The notes under the pieces: model-generated
Told to the model about the DNA's origin: nothing
Databases searched by the model: none
The model's input: only the letters and a program-made list of their open reading frames with translations
Made by a program: the position numbers and the translations under genes
In this document: piece by piece, positions 1 to 9,062 of the stretch
Layout: each line of letters starts with the position of its first letter
How positions within the stretch are numbered: position 1 is the stretch's first letter
Assembly: GCF_003857035.1 (NCBI RefSeq)
Contig: NZ_QGSY01000157.1
Location: forward strand, 1 to 61,496
Reading direction: 5' to 3'
DNA: 61,496 nt
Source of the DNA: Micromonospora arida
GTDB taxonomy: Bacteria > Actinomycetota > Actinomycetes > Mycobacteriales > Micromonosporaceae

Positions 1-1
1 G

Positions 2-1768
2 GGGTACGTCGTGCTCGCGCCCATCGCGGGCGTTCTCCCGGTGCTGGCTGCCTGGCTCACCAAACTCGTCCTCGACCGTCTGGTGAACGAGTCGGGCGGC
101 GGGATTCTCGGGGTCGCGAGCGCGCTGGCGGGGGTCTCCGTCGGCCTTGCCCTGATGCCGCACCTGACGAATTATCTGCGGGCGGACCTCGGTCGCTCGT
201 CGGCCGTGGTCGCGCTCGACGAGTTGTACGCGGCGACCGATCGCCTCGCCGGGTTGCGCCGGCTCGAAGAGCCGGCGTTCCAGGACACGCTGCGTTTGGC
301 CGAGCAGGCTGGGCGGGATGGGCCCGGCCGCTGCGTTGACGGCCTGCTCGGCCTGGTGCAGGGGGCGGTTCTGCTGGCCGGCTTCCTCGGCACCCTTGTG
401 GTGATCAGCCCGATGATGGCCGCGGTGGTGGCGGCAGGCGGCGTACCGGTGCTGGTTGCGGAGCTCCGATTGAGCCGGCGACGGGCGAGGATGCTATGGG
501 AGATCGGGCCGGGGGAGCGGCGCGAGATGTTCTACGCCAACCTGTTGACCAATTTGTCCGCGGCGAAGGAAGTTCGTCTGCTGCGGCTGGGCGGGCTGTT
601 CCGCCGCCGGATGCTCGCCGAGTTGGGTGCGGCGGGTGCGGCACGACGTGCCCAGGAGCGCCGGGAGGTGCGCGCCCAGGGAGTGCTCGCGGTGCTGAGC
701 GCGGCGCTGTCCGGTGGCGGCCTGGTGTGGGTCGTCGCGACCGCCCGATCCGGTGGGCTCACGGTAGGCGACGTGGCCATCTTCGTCGGTGCCGTCGCCG
801 GGGTGCAGAGCAGCCTGGCCGCCCTGATCGACCATCTTGCCAACATCCACCAAGCGATGCTGCTGCTGGTGCACTACGAGCAGGTTGTCACCTGCGCACC
901 GGATCTACCGGAGCCGGCCCGACCACGGCCGGTCGCCCCGCTGCGACGAGGTATCGAGTTCCGCGATGTCTGGTTCCGCTACGGTCCGGAGCACCCGTGG
1001 GTACTGCGGGGCGTGGATCTGTTCATTCCGCATGGGCAGGCGGTGGCCCTGGTCGGCCACAATGGTGCCGGCAAGAGCACCCTGGTCAAGCTGCTGTGCA
1101 GGTTCTACGACCCGACCCGGGGCGCGATCCTGTGGGACGGCGTCGACCTGCGCGAGCTGCCCGTCAACGATTTTCGGGCCCGGATCGGCGCCGTGTTCCA
1201 GGACTATATGACGTACGACCTGACGGCGGCGGAGAACATCTGGCTCGGTGATGTCGACCCGGCGGGCCCGGACCACGTACGCCCGGAGGACACCACCCGG
1301 ATCGCGGACGCCGCGAGCCGCGCCGGCATCCACGAGACCATCGACAACCTGCCGCGCGGGTACGACACGATGCTGTCGCGGGTGTTCGAACTCGACGGCG
1401 ACCCGGCGGATGCCGGCGTGTTGCTCTCCGGCGGGCAGTGGCAACGGCTGGCGCTCGCCCGGTCGGTGCTGCCCACGGCACGGGACCTGCTCATTCTCGA
1501 CGAGCCGAGTGCCGGCCTGGACGCCGCGGCCGAGCGCGACATCCAGCTCCGGCTGCGCGAGTATCGGGCCATCCGGACCAGTGTCCTGATCTCGCACCGG
1601 CTGGGCACGCTGCGCGACGCCGACCTGATCGTGGCGCTGTCAGGTGGGCGGGTTGTCGAGACGGGCCGGCATGAGGAGCTGCTGGCGGTCAACGGCGTCT
1701 ACGCCACGCTGTTCCGGATGCAGGCCGCCGGCTACGTTCTGGCCGAGGAAACAGCGCAGGGAGGCTGA
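2..1768 (+). CDS. ABC exporter, fused membrane and ATPase domains (5' partial)
   Basis: Half-transporter of the multidrug/lipid/peptide exporter type, acting in the cytoplasmic membrane. The N-terminal ~300 residues hold hydrophobic segments typical of the six-helix domain. The ATPase domain follows, with Walker A GHNGAGKST near residue 350 (counted from the GTG at 11), Q-loop VFQD, signature LSGGQWQR near residue 473, Walker B LLILDEP near residue 493 and the switch His in SHRLGTLRDAD, so the ATPase looks intact. The reading frame is open to the window edge and the first membrane helix begins almost at once, so a short N-terminal piece probably lies outside; GTG 11 is only a fallback start. 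The 3' end overlaps the convergent regulator gene by 37 bp. Substrate unknown. Confidence 0.85.
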   Translation, partial: GYVVLAPIAGVLPVLAAWLTKLVLDRLVNESGGGILGVASALAGVSVGLALMPHLTNYLRADLGRSSAVVALDELYAATDRLAGLRRLEEPAFQDTLRLAEQAGRDGPGRCVDGLLGLVQGAVLLAGFLGTLVVISPMMAAVVAAGGVPVLVAELRLSRRRARMLWEIGPGERREMFYANLLTNLSAAKEVRLLRLGGLFRRRMLAELGAAGAARRAQERREVRAQGVLAVLSAALSGGGLVWVVATARSGGLTVGDVAIFVGAVAGVQSSLAALIDHLANIHQAMLLLVHYEQVVTCAPDLPEPARPRPVAPLRRGIEFRDVWFRYGPEHPWVLRGVDLFIPHGQAVALVGHNGAGKSTLVKLLCRFYDPTRGAILWDGVDLRELPVNDFRARIGAVFQDYMTYDLTAAENIWLGDVDPAGPDHVRPEDTTRIADAASRAGIHETIDNLPRGYDTMLSRVFELDGDPADAGVLLSGGQWQRLALARSVLPTARDLLILDEPSAGLDAAAERDIQLRLREYRAIRTSVLISHRLGTLRDADLIVALSGGRVVETGRHEELLAVNGVYATLFRMQAAGYVLAEETAQGG

Positions 1769-4350
1769 TCGACGCCGGCAAGGAACGTCTCCAACACGCC
1801 GTCCCGCCGGCCGGGCAGCCCGGCGAAGAGCAGGCTGGCCCGCCGCGCGTGCCGGACCGCCGCCGCGCGCTCGCCACGCACGTCCTGGATCCGGCCGAGC
1901 TGGCGAAGCGCCACTGCCTCGCCGTACCGCTCGCCGACCACGCGGACCAGGCTCAGCGCCTCCTCGCCGTCCCGCTGGGCCGACGCCACGTCGCCGAGCC
2001 GCAGGTGCACCTCCGAACGGCTGAGCAGCGCCTCCCACTCGTCCTCCCGGTTGCCGGTCCGCCGGCACAGACGCAGGCCGACGGTGAGAGCCATCAAGGC
2101 GTCCGGGTGCCGTCCGAGTTGGCTGTGCGTGCGGCCGAGGGCGACCAACGTGATCGCCTCCCCGACGGCGTCCTCGTGCTCGCGTCGCATCGTCAGGCAG
2201 CGGGTCAGATGTTCACTGGCGGCCGGGAAGTTGCCCAGCTCGAACTCGATCTCGGCCAGGTTGTGCAGGGCCATCGCGATCCACACCGGTTTCCCGCCGG
2301 CGAGGAGCCCAACCGCCGCCCGGACCAGGTCCGCGGCCTGACGAGGGCAACCCGTACGGTGGTGGAACCAACCGAGGTTCTGCAGTGCCCGCCCCTCACC
2401 TTCGCGATCGCCGAGCCGACGCCACAGCTCGAGCGCGAACTCCAGGGCGCGGCACGCCGCCTCCGGCGATCCCGTACGCCAGTGCAGCGTCGCCCGCAGC
2501 GCGAGCACCGTGGCTTGGGCGGCGCGATCGTCGATGGCTGTCGCCGCCCGTTCGCAGACCGCGACCAGGGCATCGGACTCCGCCCAACGGCTCCGCTTCT
2601 GCAGCCAGACGGCAACGGACGGAATGGCCTCCACGCACAGCCGGCTCAGTAGCGGGGCCGCGTCGGATGCCTGGCGGGCAGCCGCGATGATCCCGGTCAG
2701 CTCGCCGTCGACCCAGCCCACGGCGTCGTTGAGCGTGCGCAGCTCCACGACGGTCGGTCCGGTGGCGAGATCGGCCGCCCGGTGCGGGCGCAACAACTGG
2801 CCAGCGCGCAGTACCGTGGTCAGGTACGCGGTGAGTCCTCGGTGTACCGCGTCCTCGCGGTCGGCGGCCGTGTCTGTCTCCTCGGCCAGCTCCGCGCCGT
2901 AGAGCCGAAGCAGGTCGTGAAACCGGAAACGGGTCGGACCGATCGCGTGCATCAGGTGCATGTCGGTGAGCCGGTCCAGCAGTGTCAGTGCGCGCCGTTG
3001 CGGCGCACCGATCATCACCGCGGCGAGCTGCGCCGATATCTCCGGCACACGCAGCAGCGACAGAGCCCGGAAGGCGGCCGCGGCCGCGCGGTCGTCCGGA
3101 TCGGCGCTGTCAAGCAGTTGGCGGTAGGTATTCCAGAAGCTGGATCGGATGGCGAGGTCGTCCGCGCGCAATTCGTCGAGGCGTTCCCGCTCGTTGTCCA
3201 GTCGGTCCGCCAGTACTCCGACCGACCAGTCGGGGCGGGCCGCCAAACGGGCTCCGGCGATGCGCAGCGCCAGTGGGTACCCGCCGCACAGCAGCACCAG
3301 GCGGGCAGCCGCGTCGGGGTCGGCCGCTGCCCGTCCGTCGCCGCTGAGGGTGTCGAGAAGCTGGCACCCTTCGGCGTCGCTGAGCCGGTCCAGCCAAAGC
3401 CGGAGCGCATCGAGGGTGCTCGTCGGCCGACGGCTGGTGACGAGGACCGCGCAGTGCGAGCCGGCCGGTAGCAGGGGCCGGATCTGCTCGGCGCCGGCTG
3501 CGCCGTCCAGGACGATGAGCAGTCGGCGGCCGGCGGTCTCCGACCGGAACCGCGCGGCGGCCTCAGCCAGCTCGACCGGCACGTCCCCGGCCGGTACACC
3601 GAGCGCGCGCAGCAGCTGACCGAGCGCCGCCAGCGGTTCGACGCTGGGCACGCCGGGAGCCCCGCCGTGCAGGTCGAGGTAGAGCTGCCCGTCGGGATAG
3701 TGGCTCGCGAGCCGGTGCGCGGCGCGCACCGCCAGGGTGGTCTTTCCCACCCCTCCGGGGCCACGTAGCACGACCACCACCGGGCCCGTCCTCGGCTCGG
3801 TCGGGGCGATGCATGCCTGCTCGATGGTGCGCATCTCACCGACGCGGCCGACGAACGCCGCCGGGTCCGGCGGCAGTTGCCGCGGCGGTTCGGCCGGCTT
3901 GGACAGTAGACCGGGCGCGGACGCCGGGTGCCGGTCAACCGGATCATCATCGGTGTCGGGTAGGGACAGTTCCGGGGCACGGCGCAGGATCGCCTGATGC
4001 AGCCGGGACAGGTCCGCTCCGGAGTCGAGACCGAGCTGGTCGACGAAGACCGCTCGGGTCTCCGCATACGTGGACAGGGCCGCCGGTAAATCGCCGGACC
4101 GGTACAGCGCCAGCATGAGCTGGGAACGCAGTCGCTCCCGGTACGGGTGTGCGGCGATCAGCAGTCGCAGCTCGCCGGTCACTGCGGCGTGCTCACCGAG
4201 CGCGAGGCGCGCCTGGATCAATTCCTCGGCCAGGGACAGGTGTTGCTCCTCGAGCAGGGTGATCCGGGCGGCGAGTTCAGGCCCCGGTCGTACGTCTTCG
4301 GCCGGCCGACCCCGCCACAGATCCAGCGCCTCGCGGAACCCTGTTCGCAC
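1732..4350 (-). pseudogene. AfsR/SARP-type regulator lacking its DNA-binding domain
   Basis: The 872-residue frame opens directly inside a bacterial transcriptional activation domain (FREALDLWRG at residues 5-14). An NB-ARC ATPase follows (P-loop GPGGVGKTT, Walker B-like LLIVLDGAAGAEQI), then C-terminal TPR-like helices. Intact AfsR-type proteins carry about 95 more N-terminal residues forming the winged-helix OmpR-like DNA-binding domain; none is present. The in-frame codon two before GTG 4350 is TGA (4356-4354), so the missing domain cannot be recovered upstream in frame. The sequence upstream is instead the body of an MFS gene on the same strand, implying a deletion or recombination joint near 4345-4365. 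If translated it could not bind DNA as a normal SARP. The family is clear; residual function is doubtful. Confidence 0.8.
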
Positions 4351-5402
4351 CAGTCACCCCGCAGGCCGGAGCCGGTCAGCCCGCAGCCGACCAAACAAGA
4401 CAGGCGCGGCCCGTACCGACCCAACAGGCGGGATGACCATCTTCCGACCACGACCACGACCACTCCGCCTACGACCGGCAGCAGCGCGCATCCTGCGGTC
4501 CAGGCGCTGTATCCGTGTACGTCCCTGAGGTACATGCTGCCCACGAACACGACCGGACCGGTTGCCGCGGCGACGAACAGGATGCCCAGGGCGCCCACTA
4601 CAAGGAAGCGGCTTCTGAGCAACGCCGACGGAATGAGCGGGTCACGAGATCGCGCCTCAGTTGCCAAGAACAATCCGCCCAGCACCACCGCGACGGCCAG
4701 CAGCGCCCAAGCGGAGGTTCCGGATCTTTGACCGGCGACGCTCACCAACGCGTACACCAGGGCCAGCATCGTGCCGGCCAGGAGCAGCGCACCAGGCACG
4801 CCAACCGCGCTATTGCCGGCGCACCGTTTCTCGCCAGGTTTCAGCCGTCGATTTGCCACGAAGGCACCCAGTGCGAGGGGCACATTAAGCAGGAACGCCC
4901 AGCGCCAGCTCAGGTACGTCGCTGCCAAGCCGCCCGCCAGCACCCCGGCAACCGACCCAATTCCTCCGCAGGCGGCCCACAGTGCCAGGCCATTGCGGCG
5001 CTGCGCCTGCCTGGGTGTCATGGTCAACAACAGGCCCATGGCCACCGGCACCAACATCGCCACCGCCGCCGCCGCCTGGCCCGCCCGAGCCGGCAGAAGC
5101 ACCCAAGCGCTGGGTGCCAGGGCGCGCATCGTCGACGTGACGGCGAACGCCATGAGGGAGCCGAGCAGCAGCCGGCGCGCGCCGTAGCGGTCGCTCAGTC
5201 GACCGCCGAGCATTTGCAGTCCACCGACCAGTACCGCGTACACGTTGATCACCCAATGCGCCGTGGTCAGGCTCATGGACAGATCACGCTGGATCTCCGG
5301 TAAGGCGAGGACGACGAGCCCGGCATCGGCGTTGGCCATCAGCGGTGCGACGCAGACCAGCAGCACCAGGCATCTGCGCGGACGGGCCACGGTGTCGAGC
5401 AT
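4218..5402 (-). pseudogene. MFS (DHA2-like) drug efflux transporter, 3' truncated
   Basis: Starts at ATG 5402 behind AGGAG. About 10 of the usual 14 membrane helices of a DHA2-type proton-driven exporter can be read, including the GGRLSDRYGARR loop after helix 2 and LSWRWAFLLNVP around helix 6. Similarity stops near GPRLSCLVGCGLTGSGL (about 4362). From there the frame reads out of phase through the N-terminal part of the adjacent SARP gene and ends at 4218 with a nonsense tail. The gene has therefore lost its last ~120-150 residues through the same joint that beheaded the SARP. It is divergent from the SDR gene at 5575/5625. Probably inactive. Confidence 0.8.
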
Positions 5403-5590
5403 GTGTAACTCCTGGGGATGGCGAGGGTTCGTCGCCGTGGAAACCCCGCGCCTCGACAGGCAGTTGCCGCCGCGGATCGTGCAACCCGTTCGCTCACACC
5501 GGTGTTCAAACCGACGACAGCGCACCGCAGAGCTTCATCCCACCTCGGGCTGGGGCCTTGACTTAAGGACTGACATGGATCTCAACCTCT

Positions 5591-5615
5591 CCCGTCCCGT
5601 CCCGTCCCGTCCCGT
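5591..5615 (+). repeat. Pentanucleotide tandem repeat (CCCGT)5 inside an SDR start region
   Basis: Five perfect CCCGT units lie between ATG 5575 (reading MDLNLS...) and the Rossmann motif of the SDR. The distance from ATG 5575 to GTG 5625 is 50 bp, so with five units the ATG frame stops at 5629 (MDLNLSRPVPSRPVASPW). With 1, 4 or 7 units the ATG would be in frame with VAVVTGASKGIG. A single unit would give MDLNLSRRVAVVTG, a normal SDR N-terminus. The repeat number thus switches the reading frame. Confidence 0.9.
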
Positions 5616-5624
5616 CGCGTCGCC

Positions 5625-6398
5625 GTGGTGACCGGCGCCTCCAAGGGCATCGGGCTGTCCGTGACCCGTTCACTGCTTGAGGAGGGCGCCAACGTCGTCG
5701 CGGTCTCCAGAAAGGTCACGCCCGAGTTGGAGCGGCTGGCGGGTCCGAACCTTCGGCACGTCTCAGCCGACCTGATGGATCCGGCCGCACCTGGTCAGGT
5801 CATCTCGTACGCGGTCGAGCAGTTCGGTGGCCTGGACGTCTTGGTGAACAACGCGGGTGGCCCGCCGCCCGGCGTCACCATGCCGCGTACCGGATTCTTC
5901 GACAGCAACGACGAGCAGTGGCGCTCGATCTTCGAGTTCAACCTGTTCTCGGCCGTCCGCGCTATCCGGGCCGCTATCCCGCAGATGATCGAGTGCGGTG
6001 GTGGCTCCATCATCAACATCTCCACCGGTATGGCCCGGCAGCCCGCATCGGTCAACGTCGAGTACGGGGCTGCGAAAGCGGGACTGTCCAACCTGACCAA
6101 GGCATTGTCGGAGGAGTTCGGCCCCAAGGGAATCCGTATCAACACCGTCTCTCCGGGTGCCGTGCTCGCCGCCTGGTGGACCGAGGAGGGCGGGGCGGCC
6201 GACGTCATCGCCGGCATGGCGAACGCCGACCGGGACAGCGCCATGGAGAGCATTGCCCCGCAGATGATGGGCCATGTCACCGGTCGCCTCATCGACCCGC
6301 AGGAGGTCGCCGACGCGGTCTTGTTGTTGGCCTCTCCGCGTTCGGCAAGCACTACGGCGGATTACCCGGTCGACGCCGGATTCCACAAGAGTTTCTAG
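5625..6398 (+). CDS. SDR-family oxidoreductase, N-terminus out of frame
   Basis: Short-chain dehydrogenase/reductase of the classical ~260-residue type: NAD(P)-binding TGASKGIG at residues 3-10, NNAGG, INIS with the catalytic Ser, and YGAAK with the catalytic Tyr and Lys, so the active site is complete. The natural start is probably ATG 5575 (MDLNLS), but the (CCCGT)5 tract puts it out of frame. The only in-frame start is GTG 5625 or 5628, which cuts into the first beta strand and has no separate ribosome site. It faces the truncated MFS gene across a ~170 bp spacer, a pair typical of an efflux/detoxification unit. Substrate unknown. It may be off, phase-variable, or affected by a sequencing miscount. 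Confidence 0.75.
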   Translation: MVTGASKGIGLSVTRSLLEEGANVVAVSRKVTPELERLAGPNLRHVSADLMDPAAPGQVISYAVEQFGGLDVLVNNAGGPPPGVTMPRTGFFDSNDEQWRSIFEFNLFSAVRAIRAAIPQMIECGGGSIINISTGMARQPASVNVEYGAAKAGLSNLTKALSEEFGPKGIRINTVSPGAVLAAWWTEEGGAADVIAGMANADRDSAMESIAPQMMGHVTGRLIDPQEVADAVLLLASPRSASTTADYPVDAGFHKSF

Positions 6399-6483
6399 TT
6401 CCACGCGCGGAATTCGACCGACCATGACCGGTCGGAGTCACCGTGCGCGCTCACCAGCAGGGCGGGTTGCCACCCGCAGCACC

Positions 6484-6515
6484 GGACCCCGGCGGCTCAC
6501 CGGCCGCCGGGGTCC
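6484..6515 (+). terminator. Hairpin, likely terminator of the SDR gene
   Basis: Perfect 12-bp inverted repeat (GGACCCCGGCGG / CCGCCGGGGTCC) with an 8-nt loop, 86 bp after the SDR stop codon. No T-run follows, as is common for actinobacterial terminators. Confidence 0.6.
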
Positions 6516-6775
6516 ATCTGGTCCTGCCGACTTCCTACTCAGCGGCTGCCCGTACATGGTGAACAAGGCGGGCGCGTCCTGGATGCCGGTGAACTCGTGC
6601 CCAGGCAGGATCTCGGAGAGCATCGCCAGTGCCTCAGCGGCCCGCGGCAGCGGCTGGGCGGTCTCCCATCCGGCGCGGGTCGCGAAGGCGCCGAGCCCTG
6701 GCGAGCACTGCGATGAAGCTCCCTGCCAGCATCACCCACCGGCTGGGAGCGCGTTAGGCCCGCCGACGCGAGCAG
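6516..6775 (-). other. Gene-poor stretch with a possible coding relic
   Basis: No convincing complete gene. On the minus strand a short protein-like segment is open (LSEILPGHEFTGIQDAPALF around 6560-6620) without start context or a continued partner. It may be the tail of a lost gene; I cannot name the family. Confidence 0.3.
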
Positions 6776-7996
6776 TCAGGACAATCCGCTCACGGTCGTG
6801 GTGTCGGGCGTGATATCGATGGTGTTGGCCCAGGTGTGTTCGAAGAGTTCGGCGAGGGTGGCTGTCACCGCAGCGTTGCGGATCACCAACGCGCCGCTGT
6901 CGCGCTGGCCGGGTGAGCAGGGCACGAACGCGACTCGTCGGTCCAGAAGCACCATTCGCTGCACCGGCCGGTCGGTGACGCGGTGCCGATCACCTGCCTG
7001 GTGCAGACGCGTGGCATATCGGATCTGGTCCGGGCGGGACAGGCAGCGCCGGTGCACGATCGTGCGCCAGGTCGTCCGGCCGCGTCTGAGCTCACCCAGG
7101 TAGTAGGGCAGTACGGCCAGGGAACCCTGCCGGTCGGGATGCACCGCGAGGACCTCGCGTGCGTCTCGCGCTAGCTTCCTGAGCAGCTCGGTAACCTGAC
7201 CAACGTCGTTGATCCGCTCGATGTCGGCCACGTCTGCGCCGCCCCGCGATGGTTCGACCGGAGTGTGCCGCTGAAGGATCTGCGCGTGCAGCCGGCGGAG
7301 CTCCGCGCCGGGCTCCGTTCCGAGGTCTCGCTCCAGCCGCGCTTCCAAGTCATGGTAGGCCGCCACGGCCTCGGCGGAGCGGCCCGCGCGGTACAGAGCT
7401 CGCATCAGCAGGGCGTGCACCGACTCCCGGTACGGCTGTGTGCTGGTCAACGAGAGCAACTCGCTCACCGACTCCAGGTGCCGACCGGCGTCCATGTCGA
7501 GACCGATCCTCCTCTGCAGCGCAGCGAGCCGCTCCTCGCCGAGCACTGGTCTGACGGTCCTGGCCAGAGGGGTGTCGCCCAGGCATGCCAGCGGCACGTC
7601 ACCCTGCCACTGCGCCAGCGCCTGACGGAGCAGCTCCCGAGCATCGTCGCCGGTCGCCGCGCCGGCCTCGCGGACGAGGACGCGGAACCGGTGCAGATCG
7701 ATCTGCTCCGGACCTATGTCGAGTCGGTAGCCTGGCGAAAAGCTGCGCAGGTCGAGCCAGGGCAGCGCTCGGCGTAACCGTGACACGTAGACCTGGATGG
7801 CCTTGCGGGCCGTGGCTGGTGAGTGCTCTCCCCAGACAGCGTCGACCAGCTCGTCAACCGCCACCACCCGCCCCGGACGGAGCATCAGCGCGGCCAGGAC
7901 CGTGCGTTGCTGCGGCGGTCCCAGCAGCACCTCGGCACCGTTGTTGGTCGCGGTGACAGGCCCGAGCACATGCAGATCAACGGATGAGTGTGACAC
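6776..7996 (-). CDS. SARP-type regulator with an atypical C-terminal sensor-like domain
   Basis: Start GTG 7996 lies behind AGGAGG and gives VSHSSVDLHVLGPV. Residues ~5-95 form the OmpR-like winged helix (VDELVDAVWGE, IQVYVSRLRRAL), and ~100-250 the activation domain ending ELRRLHAQILQRH. The last ~140 residues are not NB-ARC. They read HQAGDRHRVTDRPVQRMVLLDRR... GALVIRNAAVTATLAELFEHTW, which resembles the effector region found just before the LuxR-type HTH in TrmB-like actinobacterial regulators. The protein stops where that HTH would begin. It therefore looks like a fusion that swaps one DNA-binding domain for another while keeping the sensor. Start and SARP assignment are firm; the nature of the C-terminal part is inference. 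Confidence 0.75.
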   Translation of the reverse strand: MSHSSVDLHVLGPVTATNNGAEVLLGPPQQRTVLAALMLRPGRVVAVDELVDAVWGEHSPATARKAIQVYVSRLRRALPWLDLRSFSPGYRLDIGPEQIDLHRFRVLVREAGAATGDDARELLRQALAQWQGDVPLACLGDTPLARTVRPVLGEERLAALQRRIGLDMDAGRHLESVSELLSLTSTQPYRESVHALLMRALYRAGRSAEAVAAYHDLEARLERDLGTEPGAELRRLHAQILQRHTPVEPSRGGADVADIERINDVGQVTELLRKLARDAREVLAVHPDRQGSLAVLPYYLGELRRGRTTWRTIVHRRCLSRPDQIRYATRLHQAGDRHRVTDRPVQRMVLLDRRVAFVPCSPGQRDSGALVIRNAAVTATLAELFEHTWANTIDITPDTTTVSGLS

Positions 7997-8087
7997 GAAG
8001 CCTCCTCGATGACGACGGGAGCGTACGACGAAACCACGACGGCCTCCGGCGCGCGGCGGCCTGTGGTCGCCCGCGTGCCGGGAGCTG

Positions 8088-8791
8088 TCAGGTGCCGCCG
8101 ACCGCCACGACTGCGCCGGTCGCCGCCTCGACACGGTGAATTGGTACGAACCATGACGTGTTGACGGAGTTGCCGCAGGAGTGGCTGCCTACCGCCGAGA
8201 GATCATTGGTGGCCGAGGTGGCGGTGTTCCAACGGGTCACCGGGGCCCCCGAGTCACCGGCGAGGGTGGCGCCGTCCTGACTGTGACCGGTGTCGGTGTC
8301 GGCGGTGACCATTCGTTCACCGCCGCAACTGCCGTTGATCGACGTCACCCGCCCGTAGACCAGCCCGCCGTCCGCCCCGGAGACGTAGAGCCCTGAGCCG
8401 ACAGCAGGCCAGTCGGTGTTCTTCCCGGAAACCGGATTCGCGGTCGAGGTGTTCCTTTCCCCGAACGACGAGTAAAAGCTGAAGTACCTGTTGGTTCCGC
8501 CGGGAGTCATCCGGAACCCGGTCGTGCAGTCGGCGTCCGCCGTGGACGGGCTGCCGGTGCTGCCCGTCCAGATCGCGAGGCCGCCGTAGAACGGCGCCGT
8601 ATCCGATCGGCGGCTCTGCTGGGCCGGACCGGTCCGCGACACGGTGACCCTGGGCTTGATTCCGGTGGCTCGGATCGCCGCCGCGGCAGGTTCTCCGCCT
8701 CACCGGCGGCGTCGATGACAATCTGCTCGGCCAGCTCGTCGAGACGTACCTCTACGAGTACGCAACTGCTGAGCGCAGTACGTCGGCGCAT
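8088..8791 (-). pseudogene. Trypsin-like (S1, streptogrisin-type) serine protease relic
   Basis: The 3' half reads CTTGFRMTPGGTNRYF... and ends GDSGAPVTRW... SHSCGNSVNTSWFVPIHRV, with the S1 nucleophile motif GDSGAP and the usual disulfide cysteines. The N-terminal part (VRLDELAEQIVIDAAGEAENL) is in another frame; a one-base shift near 8690 (CCGCGGCGGCG) would restore AAAIRATGIKPRVTVSRTG. The TAGHC motif with the catalytic His, expected just after NRYF, is absent, as if deleted. A secreted protease with one frameshift and a missing triad residue is almost certainly dead. Confidence 0.75.
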
Positions 8792-9062
8792 GGGGCTCCC
8801 TGGTCGATGACGGAGACGGAGGAGTAGATCGTGAGTACCGTCGCGTCGTGCGCTTGCAAGACGCTTGCAGCCTCCTTGCGGAGCTGAGTTGTGGTCAGAA
8901 GATTTTCATGGCGATGCCCTTCGTCAACGAGGTCGTACTCTGAACCCCGTCAATCTTGACTGGGTTGCCGGAGACGTGCTTCACGTAGCCGCCCGTTTCG
9001 GCCCGCGAATCGACCACGACTGATCGGCTGTTGCATAATGGCGAACCGCGGACAATCGGGGG
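8792..9062. other. Intergenic region upstream of a SARP gene
   Basis: No gene recognised. A -10-like CATAAT at 9034-9039 and a G-rich run (GGGGGG, 9058-9063) just before GTG 9063 could serve the downstream regulator. A short minus-strand frame ending at 8895 (tail KGIAMKIF) has poor codon bias and is not called. Confidence 0.4.

Noticed and set aside
8895..8998. Short minus-strand frame ending ...SLTKGIAMKIF, possible tail of a lost gene
   Set aside because: Too short, atypical codons for this genome (AAA, ATT, TTG, AGT) and no partner sequence upstream.
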